A stretch of 64,000 nucleotides of DNA from Dipteris shenzhenensis (Eukaryota; Polypodiophyta; Polypodiopsida; Gleicheniales). Positions 1 through 12,723 of the stretch are shown here, one piece after another (the stretch's first letter is position 1; every line of letters starts with the position of its first letter). A model generated the notes under the pieces. The model had not been told where the DNA came from. It ran no database searches and saw only the letters and a program-made list of their open reading frames with translations. A program made the translations under genes and the position numbers. The stretch lies in the NCBI GenBank assembly GCA_047967505.1, contig CM106539.1; one strand, written 5' to 3'.

Positions 1-878
1 ACGGCATTACAGAACACTGCAAAATATTATGTCACTGCAAAAAACACAGCTTCTGCCTCACAAGGGCAAATTTGCAAAACTGACAAAAGTGGTATCTGAT
101 CACACAGTCACTTCCTAGTGATGATTTTGCATCAACAAGCAATAAGGATGATTTTGTAACTCCCAATATCTCTCCACACAAGCATACGATGCAATTTCTG
201 CGGCAACTTTTCACCGACCTACAGAACAGTGGTCGCACAGCAAAAATAGGGCCTTTTTCTTAGTGCTTGTAGAGAACTTCCGCCTCCAAAACGGGCCCCG
301 AATGGCCTCGAATTAGAAAAATAAAGTCACGCAGGGAGGGCAAACATGGAAGTTTCGAAGGGCATCTCAATCTGAGACAATGCACTCTTGCACTTTCCGA
401 CTGTGCTACCTGCAGAGATTTGCTCCAAAACTCGAAAAAGGAAAGCAACATTGGTCCTCTTAACAGGACACCACGAACTTGGTTTGCTTTCTTGAGCTCC
501 TTACCACGAACCAGGCTCTAATACCATGTGAAGATAGTGGGAGAGAAGGAAGGAGTCTCACTTGCAGCTTTCTCACATACACAATGGGGGAATATACACA
601 AAGGTGGAGGCTGAAAACAGTTTTCCTCTTCTTAGTTGTGTAAGCCAAAAGAACTCTAGTACCAAGAAATAGAAGAACCCTATACATGGGTCTCAAACCA
701 AACTCAGCTAACTAAGGTGGCATACTAACTGAGCCACGAACTAGAGTACATAAGGATAGCTGTCATCCATCTATTATTCATGGGCGGTGTACCAACCGCA
801 TCTGCAGCTAACAAGTCGGTGACATAAATGCACAACGGTCACCCTGGCATATCACGAGTGGAGCTCGATATCTCAACA
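1..878 (-). mobile_element. Ty1/copia family A element A0, 5' part only
   Basis: On the minus strand this holds the 5' LTR (527-878), a methionine-tRNA primer binding site (515-526, TGGTATTAGAGC on the minus strand, one mismatch to TGGTATCAGAGC), the untranslated leader (8-514) and the gag start codon (ATG at 7-5). The rest lies to the left of the window. The leader matches family A copies at 15549-16055, 40252-40762 and 62098-62641, which identifies the family. The five bases after the LTR, ACTCC (879-883), should be one copy of the target-site duplication. The partner is outside the window. Confidence 0.9.
527..878 (-). repeat. 5' LTR of copia A0 (352 bp)
   Basis: On the minus strand it runs TGTTGAGATATCGAGC to CTTCACA, the same ends and about the same length (352-358 bp) as the five other family A LTRs in the window (15197-15548, 20346-20697, 36854-37211, 40763-41120, 61746-62097). 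The inner end abuts the primer binding site. Confidence 0.92.
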
Positions 879-2174
879 ACTCCAGCCTAGAATGATCCAA
901 AACTAGGCTGTAATGAGTTGTGTTCTGTGAGTTATCTATGCTACAAGCTGTTCCTATAGAACTGCAATCGAAAAATCTCAGGTTCACATGGTTGCGGGCT
1001 TCTTTCCTGCATCTAGAAGCTTGTTTGAGATTTTCCCAAACTTTGGATACTAGTTAGGCACCTGATCGACAATTCAAAGCATTGTAGCAAGCTTGGAGGA
1101 GTTATAAATGGTAGTTTTAAGCACACACTAGCAGGCTGGAAATTTCTTCAAGCAGTTTTTTGTCAGTCCAGTACAGTAAAAGTGTTCTTTTTCAACATTG
1201 GAAGCTCCAAATTGAGCTCTATTAGGCTCTAAAAATTGTTTTCTATATATTCTAGCCTTCCATGGAGCTAGAAGTTCATTTGGGAACAAGCCATAGTCGC
1301 TACATTGCCATCTACAGTGGCTGGATTTGTTGCAGGAAGCCTTGCTTTGTCATTTTGGAAGGTCACCTATAGTGTGTGGAAGCACCACAAATCTTGGATG
1401 TGAATACTACATAATTGCCTATCATATTTGGGAGATAATGCAACTTTTGGAGCAACAAAAGCAATTTTTGACTTGTGCAGGCACTTTTGGGGCACTAAGT
1501 TGGATGCTTGGCGAGTGGCAAATGCATATATTTGATGCCTAAATGGATGCTCATATGCAGTGAGGCCAACTACATGCAGTAAATGCATATTGGGGGCACT
1601 TGCAAGGCATCTTTTATTCTCTGGTATGCAATTACAGAAAGTGGTTTATGCTCTTGATGTAACAGTCAATGCATGGTTTATGCTCTACAAGTCACTTTCA
1701 GAAGAGAATATCTCTCAAACTGTCAGGATTCAGAATCTGAGTTGAACAGAGAAGTTGTAGATTGTTTCAAGGGTTACAACTTTGCTTTTGAAAGTTTTCT
1801 GATCTGGATTATCTGTCAAAAGTTATCAGACCTGCAAGACAGCAGAGAGTTGCGGTCTGCAGCTTGTGACAGCAGTACAAAGTGAGCAAGTGGCTGTTTT
1901 CAATAGAAAATTTTGAAAAATCAATAAGGATTTTGCACCTGCTGTAAACTAAGAAGTTGTAGAGTTTCCTACAAGCTACATTTCTTATGTTTGTACTTTT
2001 TGCATTGGAGCTACCGTGCAAAAGCTATTGGCTGGTTTTGGGATGCCCTGAGATCACTTACAGCAGAACATGTATTTGTGACAGTGATAGTGTGGCTGTT
2101 GTCATTGTAGTTGCTATTTTTTGGGCTTGAGTTTGGTACATTGGTGCAATGTATCCTGATTGTTCTATCATCCA
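879..2174. other. Stretch without recognisable genes
   Basis: AT-rich sequence between the A0 LTR and the first recognisable gag codons of element D. Only short spurious open frames occur, on both strands. It may include the untranslated leader of element D, but no LTR or primer binding site for D is visible here. Confidence 0.6.
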
Positions 2175-5100
2175 TCGAAGGAATTGGATGAGCTTACACG
2201 CTACACGATCATGCTCACACTTTCAAAATCAGTGTATTTCAATGTGAAAGATACTGCAAGTGGTGCCTATGGTGTGTGGACAAAGTTGCATGATCTTTAT
2301 GAGAAGTAGAGTGCCGCTTGTCAAGAGCATTGGCTGAAGAAACTCATAGATCTTCGCATGGAAGACTTCAATGTCTAGCCATTTAAATGAGTTCAACACA
2401 AATTTCAGTCAACTTTCAGCTCAGAAAATTGCCTTTGATGACTCAATTAAGGCAATGTTCTTATTGGTCACCCTTCCTGAAAGTTGGGACACTTTTAAGA
2501 CTGCTATAAGCAATTCAGCCCGTGCAGGAGGCCTGACAAGCAGTGATGTTGAGAGTAGCCTTCTCAGTGAGGAGGTAAAAAGAAAGAACAATGCTGGAAC
2601 TAAAAGTTCAAGTGCTCTCAATGTGAGAGGGAGGTCATATTCCAGGGGGAAATACCACAACAGAAATACAAGCAAGTCTAGAAGCAAATCTAGAGGAAAA
2701 TCCCATGCCAAAAAGGATTTGGAATGCTTCTATTGTGGAAAGAAAGGCCATTTCAAAAAGGATTGCTACAAATGGAAGAACAATAAAGGCAAAGGCAAAG
2801 CTAATGTGCAGCCCAAGAAGGAAGAGAAATCCACGGTCAATATAGAGGAAGTGAATGCCATAAGTAACAATAGTGATGAGGGTGACATTCTTTATGCCTC
2901 TATGTTTGAGCATGCTTTTCTTGTGATCAGTGATGATGCATTGTTACAGAATTGGATACTAGACTTAGGAGCATCTTTCCATGTCACTCCACATAGGGAG
3001 TGGTTTACCATTTATGATGCAGGAAGGAAAGGAACAGTGAGACTTGAAAATGATTATCCATGTGACATTGTTGGAGTGGGAGATATCTACTTGTCTCTTC
3101 CTAATGGTTCTACATTTGTACTCAAGAATGTTAGGCATGTTCCAAATCTGAAAAAGAGCTTGATAAGTACGGGACAGCTTGATGATGATGGCTATCATGT
3201 GTTTTTTGGCAACAATACATGGAAAATTAGCAAAGGATCACTTGTGATTGCTAGAGGTTCCAAGCATGGAACATTATACTCAATGCATGTGTCAAGCATA
3301 AGAGATAATGTAATCAATGTGACCGAGCAACCATCCGTCTCTTTGTGGCATCGTCAGTTGGGACACATGAGCATGACAGGAATGAAGATACTTTCTGGTT
3401 CACAGTATGTTTCCATGTTTAATTTTTCAGATTTTAGCATGTGTGAGCATTGCATGTATGGGAAGCAAACACGGTCTTCACAAAAAAAATATTTGGGCAA
3501 GAAGAGGCTTGAACCATTGGAGTTGGTTCACAATGATGTATGTGGACCTATGCCTACTGTCTCATTGGGTGGTGCTTCTTACTTTGCTACTTTCATTGAT
3601 GATGCTACACAGAAAGTGTGGGTCTATCCTCTCCGGAAGAAGAGTGATGTCTTTGATGCATTTCAAAAGTTCTTAGCATTTGCTGAAAATCAGTCGGGCA
3701 AGAAGCTTAAATGCTTGCGTACTAATAATGGAGGAGAGTATACCTCTCATGCATTTAAGAATTTTTGCGAGCTACGTGGCATCAAGCGGGAGTTCACTAC
3801 TCTTGAGAATCCTATTTAGAATGGGGTTGCTGAGAAGATGAATAGAACTATTCAAGAAAGGAATATAAGCATGCTTTCTATGCCGGTCTACCTCATGGCT
3901 TTTGGGCTAAGTCTATCAAGACAATAGTACATCTTATCAATAGATCGCCTAGCAAGGCACTAGATGGGAAAGTGCTAGAAGAGGTTTGGTCAGGCAAGCC
4001 ACCATCTTATGGGCATCTTTGTGTATTTGGTTGTGAAGCTTATGTTCATATCCCTAAGGAAAAACATAGCCAGCTTGATCCAAAGTCAAGGAAGTGCATT
4101 TTTCTTGGATATGGTGATTGAGGTGAGATGGGATACCGATTGTGGGATCCAGAGGCCAGGAAGATAGTACGCAGCCATGATATTGTCTTTAATGAGGACA
4201 AGATGCACAAGAAGCCAGAAAAGACTGTTGAGATACACAGAGTGGTGTTTCAAGAGGATGGACAATCACCATATGAGAGGCATGCAGAACCTGTTCCACA
4301 TGATGCAAGGCATGGACAGCCCATAGATCGTGAGGTGGGAGAGCCACATCTAGGTGGATAACCTCAGGTTATGCAGGAAAATCAGTTGGGACAGCAAGAT
4401 GCTCATGGTGAGCAAGTGTTGAGACGTTCCACTAGAGTCTCACGACCTCCACAGAGATATGCTCCATCTCTAGATTATGCCATGTTGACAGATTGTGGTG
4501 AGCCTTCATGCTTTGAGGATGCTATGTCTAGGAATGACAAGCATAAGTTGGAGAAGGCTATGCAGTCAGAGATGGATTCTTTGATGAAGAATGCTACTTG
4601 GGATTTGGTTTATTTGCCCAAAGGAAAGCATGCATTGCCATGCAAATGGGTTTACAAGCTGAAGATGCCTCTAGCAGATGCATTGCCTGAGTATAAGGCA
4701 AGGTTGGTAGCCAAGGGTTTTAAGTAGGAGAAGGGTATTGACTTTGATGAGATCTTTTCCCCAGTGGTGAAGATGACTACCTTCCATATAGTGCTTGCAT
4801 TGGTTGCCAGAGAAGACATGGAGCTTGTCCAAATGGATGTGAAAATAGCTCTTCTACATGGAGATCTTCATGAGAACATCTATATGCAGCAGCCAAAGGG
4901 GTTTGTTGTGTAGGGCAAAGAACGGATGGTATGCAAGCTTTAGAAAAGTCTCTATGGGTTGAAGCAGGCTCCTAGGGAGTGGTACCATAAGTTTGATGCA
5001 TTTATGCAATCCCAAGGGTACACATGGAGTGAGATAGATCATTGCCTCTACACAAAGAAGGCATCAGATGGCAGCCTTCTTATTTTGATTTTATATGTTG

Positions 5101-6060
5101 ATGACATGATTATTGCTAGGAAATCTACTTTGGATGTGGATGCCTTGAAGAAAAGGTTGCATGAGACCTTTGACATGAAGGATTTGGGTGATTCCAGTCA
5201 CATACTTGTTGGCATGAGGATTGTTTGGGATAGGAACAAGAAACTCCTTCATTTGTCATAAAAAGAGTACATTAGCAAGGTACTTGAGCATTTCAATATG
5301 GAGAGGGGGAAGTCCATAAGTACTCCGTTGCCTCCATATGTGAAACTCTGCCAAGTGGACAGCCCTAAGTTAGATGAGGAGTGGGGGGCTGAAATGGCAA
5401 AGATACCTTATGCATCCGCAGTAGAAAGCTTGATGTATGCCATGGTTGCTACACATCCAGATAGTGATTTTGCAATGGGAGCTGTTAGTAGGTATATGGC
5501 AAAAATCCTGGCAAGAAGCATTGGGAGGCAGTGAAAGGTATCATGAGATACTTGAATGGTACAAAGAACATGTGCATTTTCTTTAGGAGGAAGGACACAT
5601 CTGTTGTTGGATATGCAAATGCTGATTTTGCAGGGAATGTAGACACTAGGAGGTCTACTACAGGATATATTTTCTCATTCACTAGAGGTGCAGTTTCATG
5701 GGTCTCTCATTTGCAGCCATGTATGGCTTTGTCTACCACTCAGGCAAAGTATGTTGTAGCCATTGAGGCATGCAAGGAAGCTATATGGCTTACTGGTCTA
5801 GTGGGAGACTTGAGCATTGCAAGAGAGGTTCCAGTTTTGCACTGTGATAGTCAAAGTGCCATCCAGTTGCCACAGAATCCTGTCTTCCATGCAAAGACAA
5901 AGCATTTTGATGTGAAGTATCACTTTATCAGAGAGGTGATTGAGGACAAGTGCATCCAACTTGTCAAGGTTTACACAGATGAGAACCCTGCAGATCTTCT
6001 TACAAAGTCTTTCCTCAGAGCGGTTTGCACATTTCAGAGTATTGATGGGTGTCAGATGAC
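2175..6060 (+). pseudogene. Gag-pol pseudogene of copia D
   Basis: Domains in order are a gag fragment from 2175 (conserved around ELDE..VYFNV), a CX2CX4HX4C zinc knuckle (CFYCGKKGHFKKDC, about 2728-2769), an altered aspartic protease site (DLGA instead of DSGA, about 2962), a GAG-pre-integrase segment (LWHRQLGHMS), integrase (HNDVCGPM, FIDDAT, RTNNGGEY), reverse transcriptase with an intact YVDDM box (about 5095-5109), and RNase H (CDSQSAIQL) followed by the usual NPADLLTK tail. It is interrupted by frameshifts (about 2370, 3890-4127, 5290, 5530) and stops, including TAG where NPI-x-NG expects glutamine (3817), TAG in FKxEKG (4726) and TAA in LSxKEY (5259). It cannot make a full polyprotein. 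Confidence 0.93.
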
Positions 6061-6113
6061 ATTAGGATGCCCATCTTCTCCCTTTAAGGGGCATTGGCCT
6101 TTAAGTGGGAGGT

Positions 6114-6261
6114 TGTTGGGGTAAAGGCCAATGGCCTAGTATATAGCCTTTTGTAACATACATACATAATAAGAGCTTACCTTGATCTAGGTGAGTTAGC
6201 ACCCACAATTTCGGTGTTCTCCCTTTCTTTGTTGCTCTCCGATAAGACCTCCTCTCCATCA
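6114..6261 (+). repeat. Probable 3' LTR of copia D
   Basis: Starts TGTTGGGGTAAAGGCC directly after the polypurine tract and seems to end CTCTCCATCA. Layout matches the 170-bp LTR of element C (purine tract, a GGTAAAGG-like start, pyrimidine-rich 3' half), but no second copy exists here, so the 3' boundary is inferred. Confidence 0.55.
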
Positions 6262-6600
6262 GGATTCACCGATTTGTACAAACTTTTTTGTTAATGTAAT
6301 TAGTCCTATTCCATTGTCTACCTTCCATCTTTTGTCATTTCACAATGCAAAGGGGTGTTGTCAAATCTTCCACACACACTTCCCATGTCTCATATATGCT
6401 TGCACTCATGACGTCTACACAAATTGCCCTTGTTCTTTCCCCCCAATCATTTAGACTAATTTTAATGATATTTCTAATGATAATGTTTTTAAACAATTAT
6501 ATATTTTATTTCCAGCCCTTACTTTTGTAACCTCATTGGAGGTGATTGAACTTTTTTATATTAAAGTCTTCTTTTAATTGGTTATTTTTTAAATAGTTGA

Positions 6601-6646
<46 letters not shown>

Positions 6647-8012
6647 TTTCCTTTTTTTCCACACACACACTTACACATGGTTTTCCAAAGAGTAATGGTG
6701 AAGAAAATTTAGCTCTATTGGCCACCGTCGAAGGTTTTAATAAAGATTATCCCCCTCCATTTTTTTTTTTTGTGCCACTTCATCGAGGCCTTTAACCTTA
6801 TGAGCACTATGTATCTTTAAAGTGCTTAATCCCCCCATTGTTCCTTAATCTTGATGGTTTAAGAAATCTAAATCTAATTTTATTTAGAGTTAATTTTATT
6901 CCCCACCTCTTGATATTACCCTCTTTTACCCAAACCAAATTTGACTAATTTAACTAATGCCTTTTGTCTTACTCTATAGCTAGGCAATTTTTCCTTTACT
7001 CCCACCCACCTTTTTAAGTATAAAACCCGTATCTTACCCCTCTTTCATTAACCTAACCAACTTACCAAACTTGGCTCTACCCTTACCTCTGGGGTCCCTT
7101 TTCTTTTCCCAATTAATTTATTTGGCCCTAATAACCACTTAGGGATGAGGATTAGCCCCCTTAACGTTTTTTTGATTTCTCAAAACTCTTTAGAATGTGA
7201 ACACCTACTATTTTATTACATTCCTTTAAAGCTCCTTTTTATCTTAGAATTCTGAAAGGTGTGTTCATGTTCTTTGGTAAAGTGATAACAAGCTAGAGGA
7301 TACATGCATTACCTATCTACCCAATTGATTGGTTTGGATGGTGGTGGCAGGTAAGTGGACCCTGACCTCGAAGCCTGGACTACCTGACTGATTCAACACT
7401 TTTGTACTAATTCCTTGCTTAAGTTTGCAATCTCAATATAAACAAAAATTCTCCTCTTGCTTTGCTTGCCAAATTTTTACATTGCAATATTTTCAATAGT
7501 TACTTCAATTTAGTTTTTATTTTAAAAATCAATCCATTTCTTTTTATAATTATCCAAATGATTGAACTAATTGTATGGTTCATTTATTGATGGGATTATT
7601 AAATCTAAACACACACACACACACTATTGTCTTTGTTTTACCCAAGTGTAGGTTCCGAGCACGTTGGTCACATACAATCGTGTCCTTGCTCATTTAGCAT
7701 AGGTGTTCACAAGTGTAGCATAGGTCCTCGGGTCGTGTTCCGGTGAGAGGTGTAGGCTAAAGCATGGAAAGCAAATCTCATGCGCACGTGAATGAGAAAG
7801 AGGGCTTGATTATAATGATTGATGGAGGCTCTAGCCTCCACGGGAGTTCAAGGGTTTAGAAGGAGATTTTGGGGGTAGAAAGGGGGACACGGTTTAGAGA
7901 GTTAACTAGGAGTTCCAGGGTTTAGAGGAGGTTGCAGAGTTTAGGAGGAGTCCAAGGTTGAGGAGTGGAGAGCTAGTCTCCTTTTGAGGTGTAAGGGTTG
8001 AGGAGGAGGGAC
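6262..8012. other. AT-rich spacer with microsatellites
   Basis: No gene is visible. It holds a nearly pure CT run (about 6599-6648), CA runs (6660-6671 and 7611-7624) and, from about 7840 to 8010, a purine-rich part with loosely repeated pieces of the type AGGGTTTAGAAGGAG. The purine-rich part continues on the other side of the solo LTR. Confidence 0.7.
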
Positions 8013-8746
8013 TGTTAAATTACACGGTGTAGTGGAATAGAAACTGAACAAAGAATAGAGAGTACACAGCAAACTGGAGAGGAACAAACTTTTCCTTCAA
8101 TACTGATGTAGTACAGATGATGGATCCATCCACCCGTGCGCTCCCACAGTGGAGCTTAGATGGCGATCTAGATAGATACTAGGTGAAGAGCTACTAGCTG
8201 GAAGATCTGATCTAATCTGAACTGCGATCTAATACAATGGACTGGGCAGGTCACCTCTTTATAGCTATGAGGGCGGTAGTTGAACCAATGTAGTCGGTGG
8301 AGTTAAGTAGTCGACCTAGTCAATGGAGCTGTTCAGTCAACCTAGTCAGTGGAACTGACTAGTCGTCCATGGAATATTCAAGGAATATTCCCTATACCGT
8401 CGCTTGGAACCGACTAGTTGTCCATGGAATATTCAAAGAATATTCCCTATACCGTTGCTTCGGGGGCTCCTGCCCCCAAACTGCCACCAGGGGGGCCAGT
8501 GGCCCCCTGGGATCCCCTTGCTGGGGGCCAACTCGCCCCCAAGCCCCAGCAAGAATAAGGGGCTCCCACACAATCACCTTTCTATTATCAATAGTCTCAT
8601 TGATAGACCTCATCTGACATGCAAGTTAGGATCCATCCAGTGTCCCAGGCTCACACATGGCTTCTCCTCATATGGGGGCCTTACAACTTGAGCACCTTGT
8701 ACCACTGGTGGTTACCAGGAGGGTGGGGCATTGAGCATATCTAACA
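8013..8746 (-). repeat. Solo LTR, copia family F
   Basis: 734 bp, minus orientation, running TGTTAGATATGCTCAATGCC to GTGTAATTTAACA. It is homologous along its length to the 3' LTR of element F (56479-57121), including a TATAAAG box (minus strand, about 8257-8263). It is flanked by GGGAC (8008-8012) and GGGAT (8747-8751), a plausible target duplication with one change. No internal sequence adjoins it, so it is a solo LTR left by LTR-LTR recombination. It sits inside a purine-rich tract. Confidence 0.85.
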
Positions 8747-9062
8747 GGGATAAGGAAGGAGGAGGGACAAGGAAGGAGGAGGAAGAGAAGGGAGGAGGAG
8801 GGAGGAGGAGGAGGAGGAGAAGGGAGAAGGAGATGGGAGGAGGAGGAGTAGGGAGAAGGAGGAGATGGAGGAGAAGAGTGAGGGAGAAAGAGGAGGAGGA
8901 GGGAGGAGGAGGAGGAGAGGGAGGAGGAGGAGGAGAGAGAGGAGGAGGAGAAGGATGAGGGAGGAGGAGGAGGAGGGAGGAAGGAGAAGGAGGAGATGGA
9001 GGAAAAGGATGAGGGAGGAGGAGGAGGAGGAGGAGGAGGAGGGAGGAAGGAGGAGGAGGAGG
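8747..9062 (+). repeat. Purine-rich (GGA)n low-complexity tract
   Basis: About 315 bases almost wholly of G and A on the plus strand, built from GGA, GGGA and AAGGA units. Open frames across it encode only simple poly-Glu/Gly/Arg or poly-Ser/Pro and are not genes. Such mirror-like polypurine DNA can form triplexes or stall polymerases. Confidence 0.9.
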
Positions 9063-9100
9063 GTGTACAAGGGTAGAGAGTGCAAGGGTAAGGGCATGCT

Positions 9101-9560
9101 AGAACATGATAGTGTAAGAGAGCATGGACACAATGGAGATCAATTGCACGAACACAATAGTGCACTAGCTTGAACAGTGAACCCTAAAGAGTGGGAGCTT
9201 CATTCCATTGAGAGATATTTGTAAATGTTGGTCTCTACACACTTTGTAGGTACCTCCGTGGTGGGACCTACTTTGTAGGAGACCTTTTGGACAAGAGTCT
9301 CTCCACTTTTGGGGGGGACCTTTTGGGTCTTTAGAACATGATAGTGTAAGAGAGCATGTATGCAATGGAGATCAATCGCATGAACACAATAGTGAGCTTG
9401 AACACTGAACCCCAAAGAGTGGGAGCTTCATTTAATTGAGAGATATTGATAAATTTTGGTCTGTACACAATCCGTAGGTATCTCCATGGTGGGACCTCTT
9501 TTGTAGGAGACCTTTTGGACAGGAGTCCCTTCACTTTTGGGGGGGAACTTTTGGGTCTCT
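9101..9560 (+). repeat. Imperfect tandem duplication, about 232-bp unit
   Basis: Two head-to-tail copies, 9101-9332 and 9333 to about 9560, each starting AGAACATGATAGTGTAAGAG and containing GTGGGAGCTTCATT and GGAGACCTTTTGGACA. They differ at scattered bases. They may be part of an unassigned LTR. Confidence 0.85.
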
Positions 9561-9640
9561 ACACAAAGTGGGGGAACCTTTTGGGTGTCAACACAAAGTG
9601 GAGGGACCTTTTGGGTCTCTATAGAAAGTGGAGGGACCTC
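9538..9640 (+). repeat. Short tandem repeats, about 30-bp unit
   Basis: Three to four diverged units of GGGGACCTTTTGGGTCTCTA followed by CACAAAGT, at the end of the 232-bp duplication and continuing its last segment. Confidence 0.75.
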
Positions 9641-9935
9641 CGAAAGTGCAGGCTTTTAGTCTTACTCTCTCTAGATTTAGTCTTTCTCTCTCTAGATCCT
9701 GATTTTGCAAGTATGATTGGATCTTTTCTAGAGAGGATTTTGGCAATCCTCATCCTTTAAGATTTATCATACCATCTTTCAAGCTCAAGATATTACAAGT
9801 GGAGTTTTGCCGCTACTCTATACACAACTCTACACACACAATGCTCTCATAGTTGTTGTCCTAGACTACACTTTTGGCCCTTGTTGCCACAGGGTTAACA
9901 ACTCCTCTGGACCAATTTGATTGCCCGTCCTCAAG
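9641..9935. other. Spacer without recognisable genes
   Basis: Pyrimidine-rich start (CTCTCTCTAG repeated twice), then unassigned sequence. Weak minus-strand coding from the neighbouring pseudogene may run into it. Confidence 0.5.
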
Positions 9936-12718
9936 TTATGGTTGGGTCTGCAGATGATGTTGTGATGCGGTTATCTTTACCCAATGAATATGGTAAAGAT
10001 GGCATTGGTGATAGATGGAGCGAGCTTCTTGTCGATCTTTTCCTTGTAATCCATGAACACCGTAGATTGCTTGCTTAGTTTTTAAGAAGCCAATGTCAAC
10101 CATTTCTTCAAACAAACACACATAATGCCCTTGAAGAGATATGTCCCTTTAAAAGAGGCGACTTGTTATTTGAGCATCTATCTGTTGATTTGGATTAAAG
10201 CTGAGGTTGGGCAAATGGTCATCAATGGTGAGGGAAACCTTCGGGATGACGGCTTCACTGTATCTTGCACTTTCCTTGAGCGTTTTGTCATAAGTGCTTT
10301 GCATAATTGATGCATGTCTATCCAAGGCTCTAATGAGTGTTTCCTAGCTTGTCCATTTGATTTTAGAGTTCCTATTGATTAACGGCCAATTGGAAGGAGC
10401 ATCTGCATTATCTGGATCATGATGATTGGCATCCCACTGGTAGCGATGGGGCACTGCATCAAATGTGGGATGCGTGCAAAAGGAAGATGAAGCCTGCAAG
10501 TATTGAAGGAGGTACTTTTCATTGAGCAGCTTTGGTCTACGCCAAGCAGGCTGTGGCTCCAATTTCATGCTAATGTCTAGAGTGATTTGTGCTTGGCAGA
10601 TGCTCATTGAAATTTTGGAGATGTCCCATCCTCCTCTTGACTGCATGTTTGGGTATCACCAATGGGATTACCGGGCATGGGAATCGTATCTGTATCTTGC
10701 TGCAACTCCCTTGTGGGTGTGCAAATTGGATTATCCAATTCTTGAAGCTCATTAATGGAATCATTAATGGTGTCTTCCATTGAAAACTCAAGGGAGATTG
10801 GAGGAACATGTGGTCTTGGGGGAGAGGAAGCGGTTATAGGGGAAAAGCTTGAGGTTGAAGCAAGTAGTGAATTTGAGAAGGTAGAAGTAGGGATGTTGGT
10901 GGAAAGTGGAGGGAGAGCAGGGCAAATTAATTTAGCAACTTGATAATCCTCAAGGGATGGATTGTCAAGTGTTGGAAAAAAGTTAGGTGTGACTGGATGA
11001 TAGGAGTTAGATTCTTGGATTAGGCGATAGTGTTGAGAGGCATGGGCAAAGAGGCATGGCAAGGAATATGGATTAGCATGGATTTTTGGAAAGGTATGGA
11101 GGATAGTACTGGAGTTAGGTAGGGATGTGAGTAGATTAGAATAGAGAGTGGCAAGATAGGGGAGATTAGATTGAAGGTAGACCACATATTCCTTTGGCAG
11201 ATCTCTGTCTCTTCTGGTAGGCATTGACAGGTTTAATTTTGGATTCTTCTAGGAGTTGTATCCCATGGAAGTTGCTGGTGATTGTTGTAGTAAAGGTAGG
11301 AGTCCGGCTACTACCCGAAGAGATGGGCTTCCCATCAAGCATTCATATAGTAGTATTGCATTAGCCTTTAACCGTATGAGATTTGCATGCACTGAGAGAT
11401 AGAACACATTCCTCTCGTCTTCATGCATATGCTGGCATATATCTCGAAGAGTCTTTGTGCTTACTGGTTTGGTCCAATCAAGACCAAATATTGCATGTAA
11501 CATTTTGATTTGCAAGTGTTTCCAGAGTATGCGTATTCTTCCTTCAAGGTGATCCTCTTGCTGGAGGACTGCAACAAGCTCTTGGTATAATGTAGTGATG
11601 CCTTGTAGCAAAAGATCTTGTGCTAACCCCTTCGCATCATCATCAACTTGACCCAGTAGTTGAATTTCCAACTTGGAAATTATTGCTTTTTGATTGATTT
11701 TGCCACTCCATGCACTTATCTTTATACTTACCCAATGTGGAGGTGTATGCAAGCTTTAGACTATTGAATTGTTGAGCTACTTTTGGATGCCCTGGAAATT
11801 GATCTCATTAAGCACGTAGAGTTGGAGTATCTCTTGTTCTTGAGCATCTAGTTCTGCTTTGGTGTGCACAAGTATCTCTCTTGATGCCATGCATTCCTTC
11901 TCTAGTGCTTTAATTTGACATTCACCCTCTTTGAGGCTGTTCTATAACTCATTGTTTGTGTCTAATGTGGCATGGAGCCGATCCTCTTTAAGTAGTAATA
12001 TTTCATTTAAGTGCACCATTTCCTTCTTGATACCATCACAAGTGGCTTGCATATGGGAATGGGATAACTCAACCTTTTCCTTTTCATTCAAGGCATCCGA
12101 TAACTGTAAGTGTTTTTCTTGGAGAGAAACTGTGACATGTAGGAGGGCATCCTTTTTACTTTTTGCTAGAGCATTTTGTGCAAGGATCTATTACTACATT
12201 TGTTCTGCCATGCTTTCCTTGAGCTTCATAATTTCAGTCTCGGCACCTTGCAACTTGGATTGGAATGATGGGAGCATCTGTTTTTTCATTTCTCTTTCTT
12301 GCTCATCTGATGCCATGGTAGCAAATAATTGAGACCATTGTTGTAACTGATGGTTGTGATGTTGTATGATCTAGAATGTGCTATGGCCTTGCTTGTATTG
12401 GACATACAATTGACTCCCATGTGCCCATGTGGAATGTTGATCTATTTCTTCAACACCAATCAGTTGTATGGTAGCACTAGAGACATTTGGGGGTTGTGAC
12501 TCTAGAGCCATGGAGTTGTCAACATTGGTGACTTGTGATTCCTAGAGATGCATGCTATTTGGCTCTCTTGCAAAGTCATTATGTGGAATGATATCCTCTT
12601 GGATTTCCATGCTCGAGTTCTTCTGTTGCGGGTGCAAGACTGAACTAAGTTGCAGCATTCTTTGGTAGAGTTCCACATTGTCATTCTCTGGAGTCTATTT
12701 GTATTGTTGCCCTTCCAT
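9936..12718 (-). pseudogene. Unidentified coiled-coil protein pseudogene
   Basis: From ATG at 12718 down to 10604 a single minus-strand frame of about 705 codons reads as protein-like sequence, broken by about a dozen stops, mostly TAG, including three in a row (TAG TAA TAG, about 12191-12183). It begins with a Gln/Ser-rich part, then a long charged coiled-coil (about 12320-11830, with segments such as LHATLDTNNEL). A globular-looking part follows (11752-11249, with GLDWTKPVSTKTLRDICQHM), then a Pro/Ser-rich part (11224-10604). Another frame continues to 9936. I do not recognise the family. It could be gag of a gypsy-type element, since the G-family LTR ends six bases before the ATG in the same orientation, or a cellular gene relic. 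No zinc knuckle or protease motif was seen. Confidence 0.6.
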
Positions 12719-12723
12719 GCTAT

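Larger units (their letters stand above)
2175..6261 (+). mobile_element. Ty1/copia element D, 5' end missing
   Basis: Contains degraded gag-pol (2175-6060), a polypurine tract (AAGTGGGAGGT at about 6103-6113) and a probable 3' LTR (6114-6261). It is the closest relative in the window of element C: both share the gag, protease, integrase and reverse transcriptase sequence style and the AGTGGGAGGTTG tract. No 5' LTR or primer binding site was found upstream, so the element is truncated or its 5' end has been lost. Confidence 0.85.

Noticed and set aside
8668-9173. Long open frames on both strands (up to 165 codons)
   Set aside because: They encode only poly-Ser/Pro or poly-Glu/Gly/Arg from the GGA tract; low complexity, not genes.
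11931-12332. 133-codon plus-strand frame
   Set aside because: Antisense shadow of the coiled-coil pseudogene.
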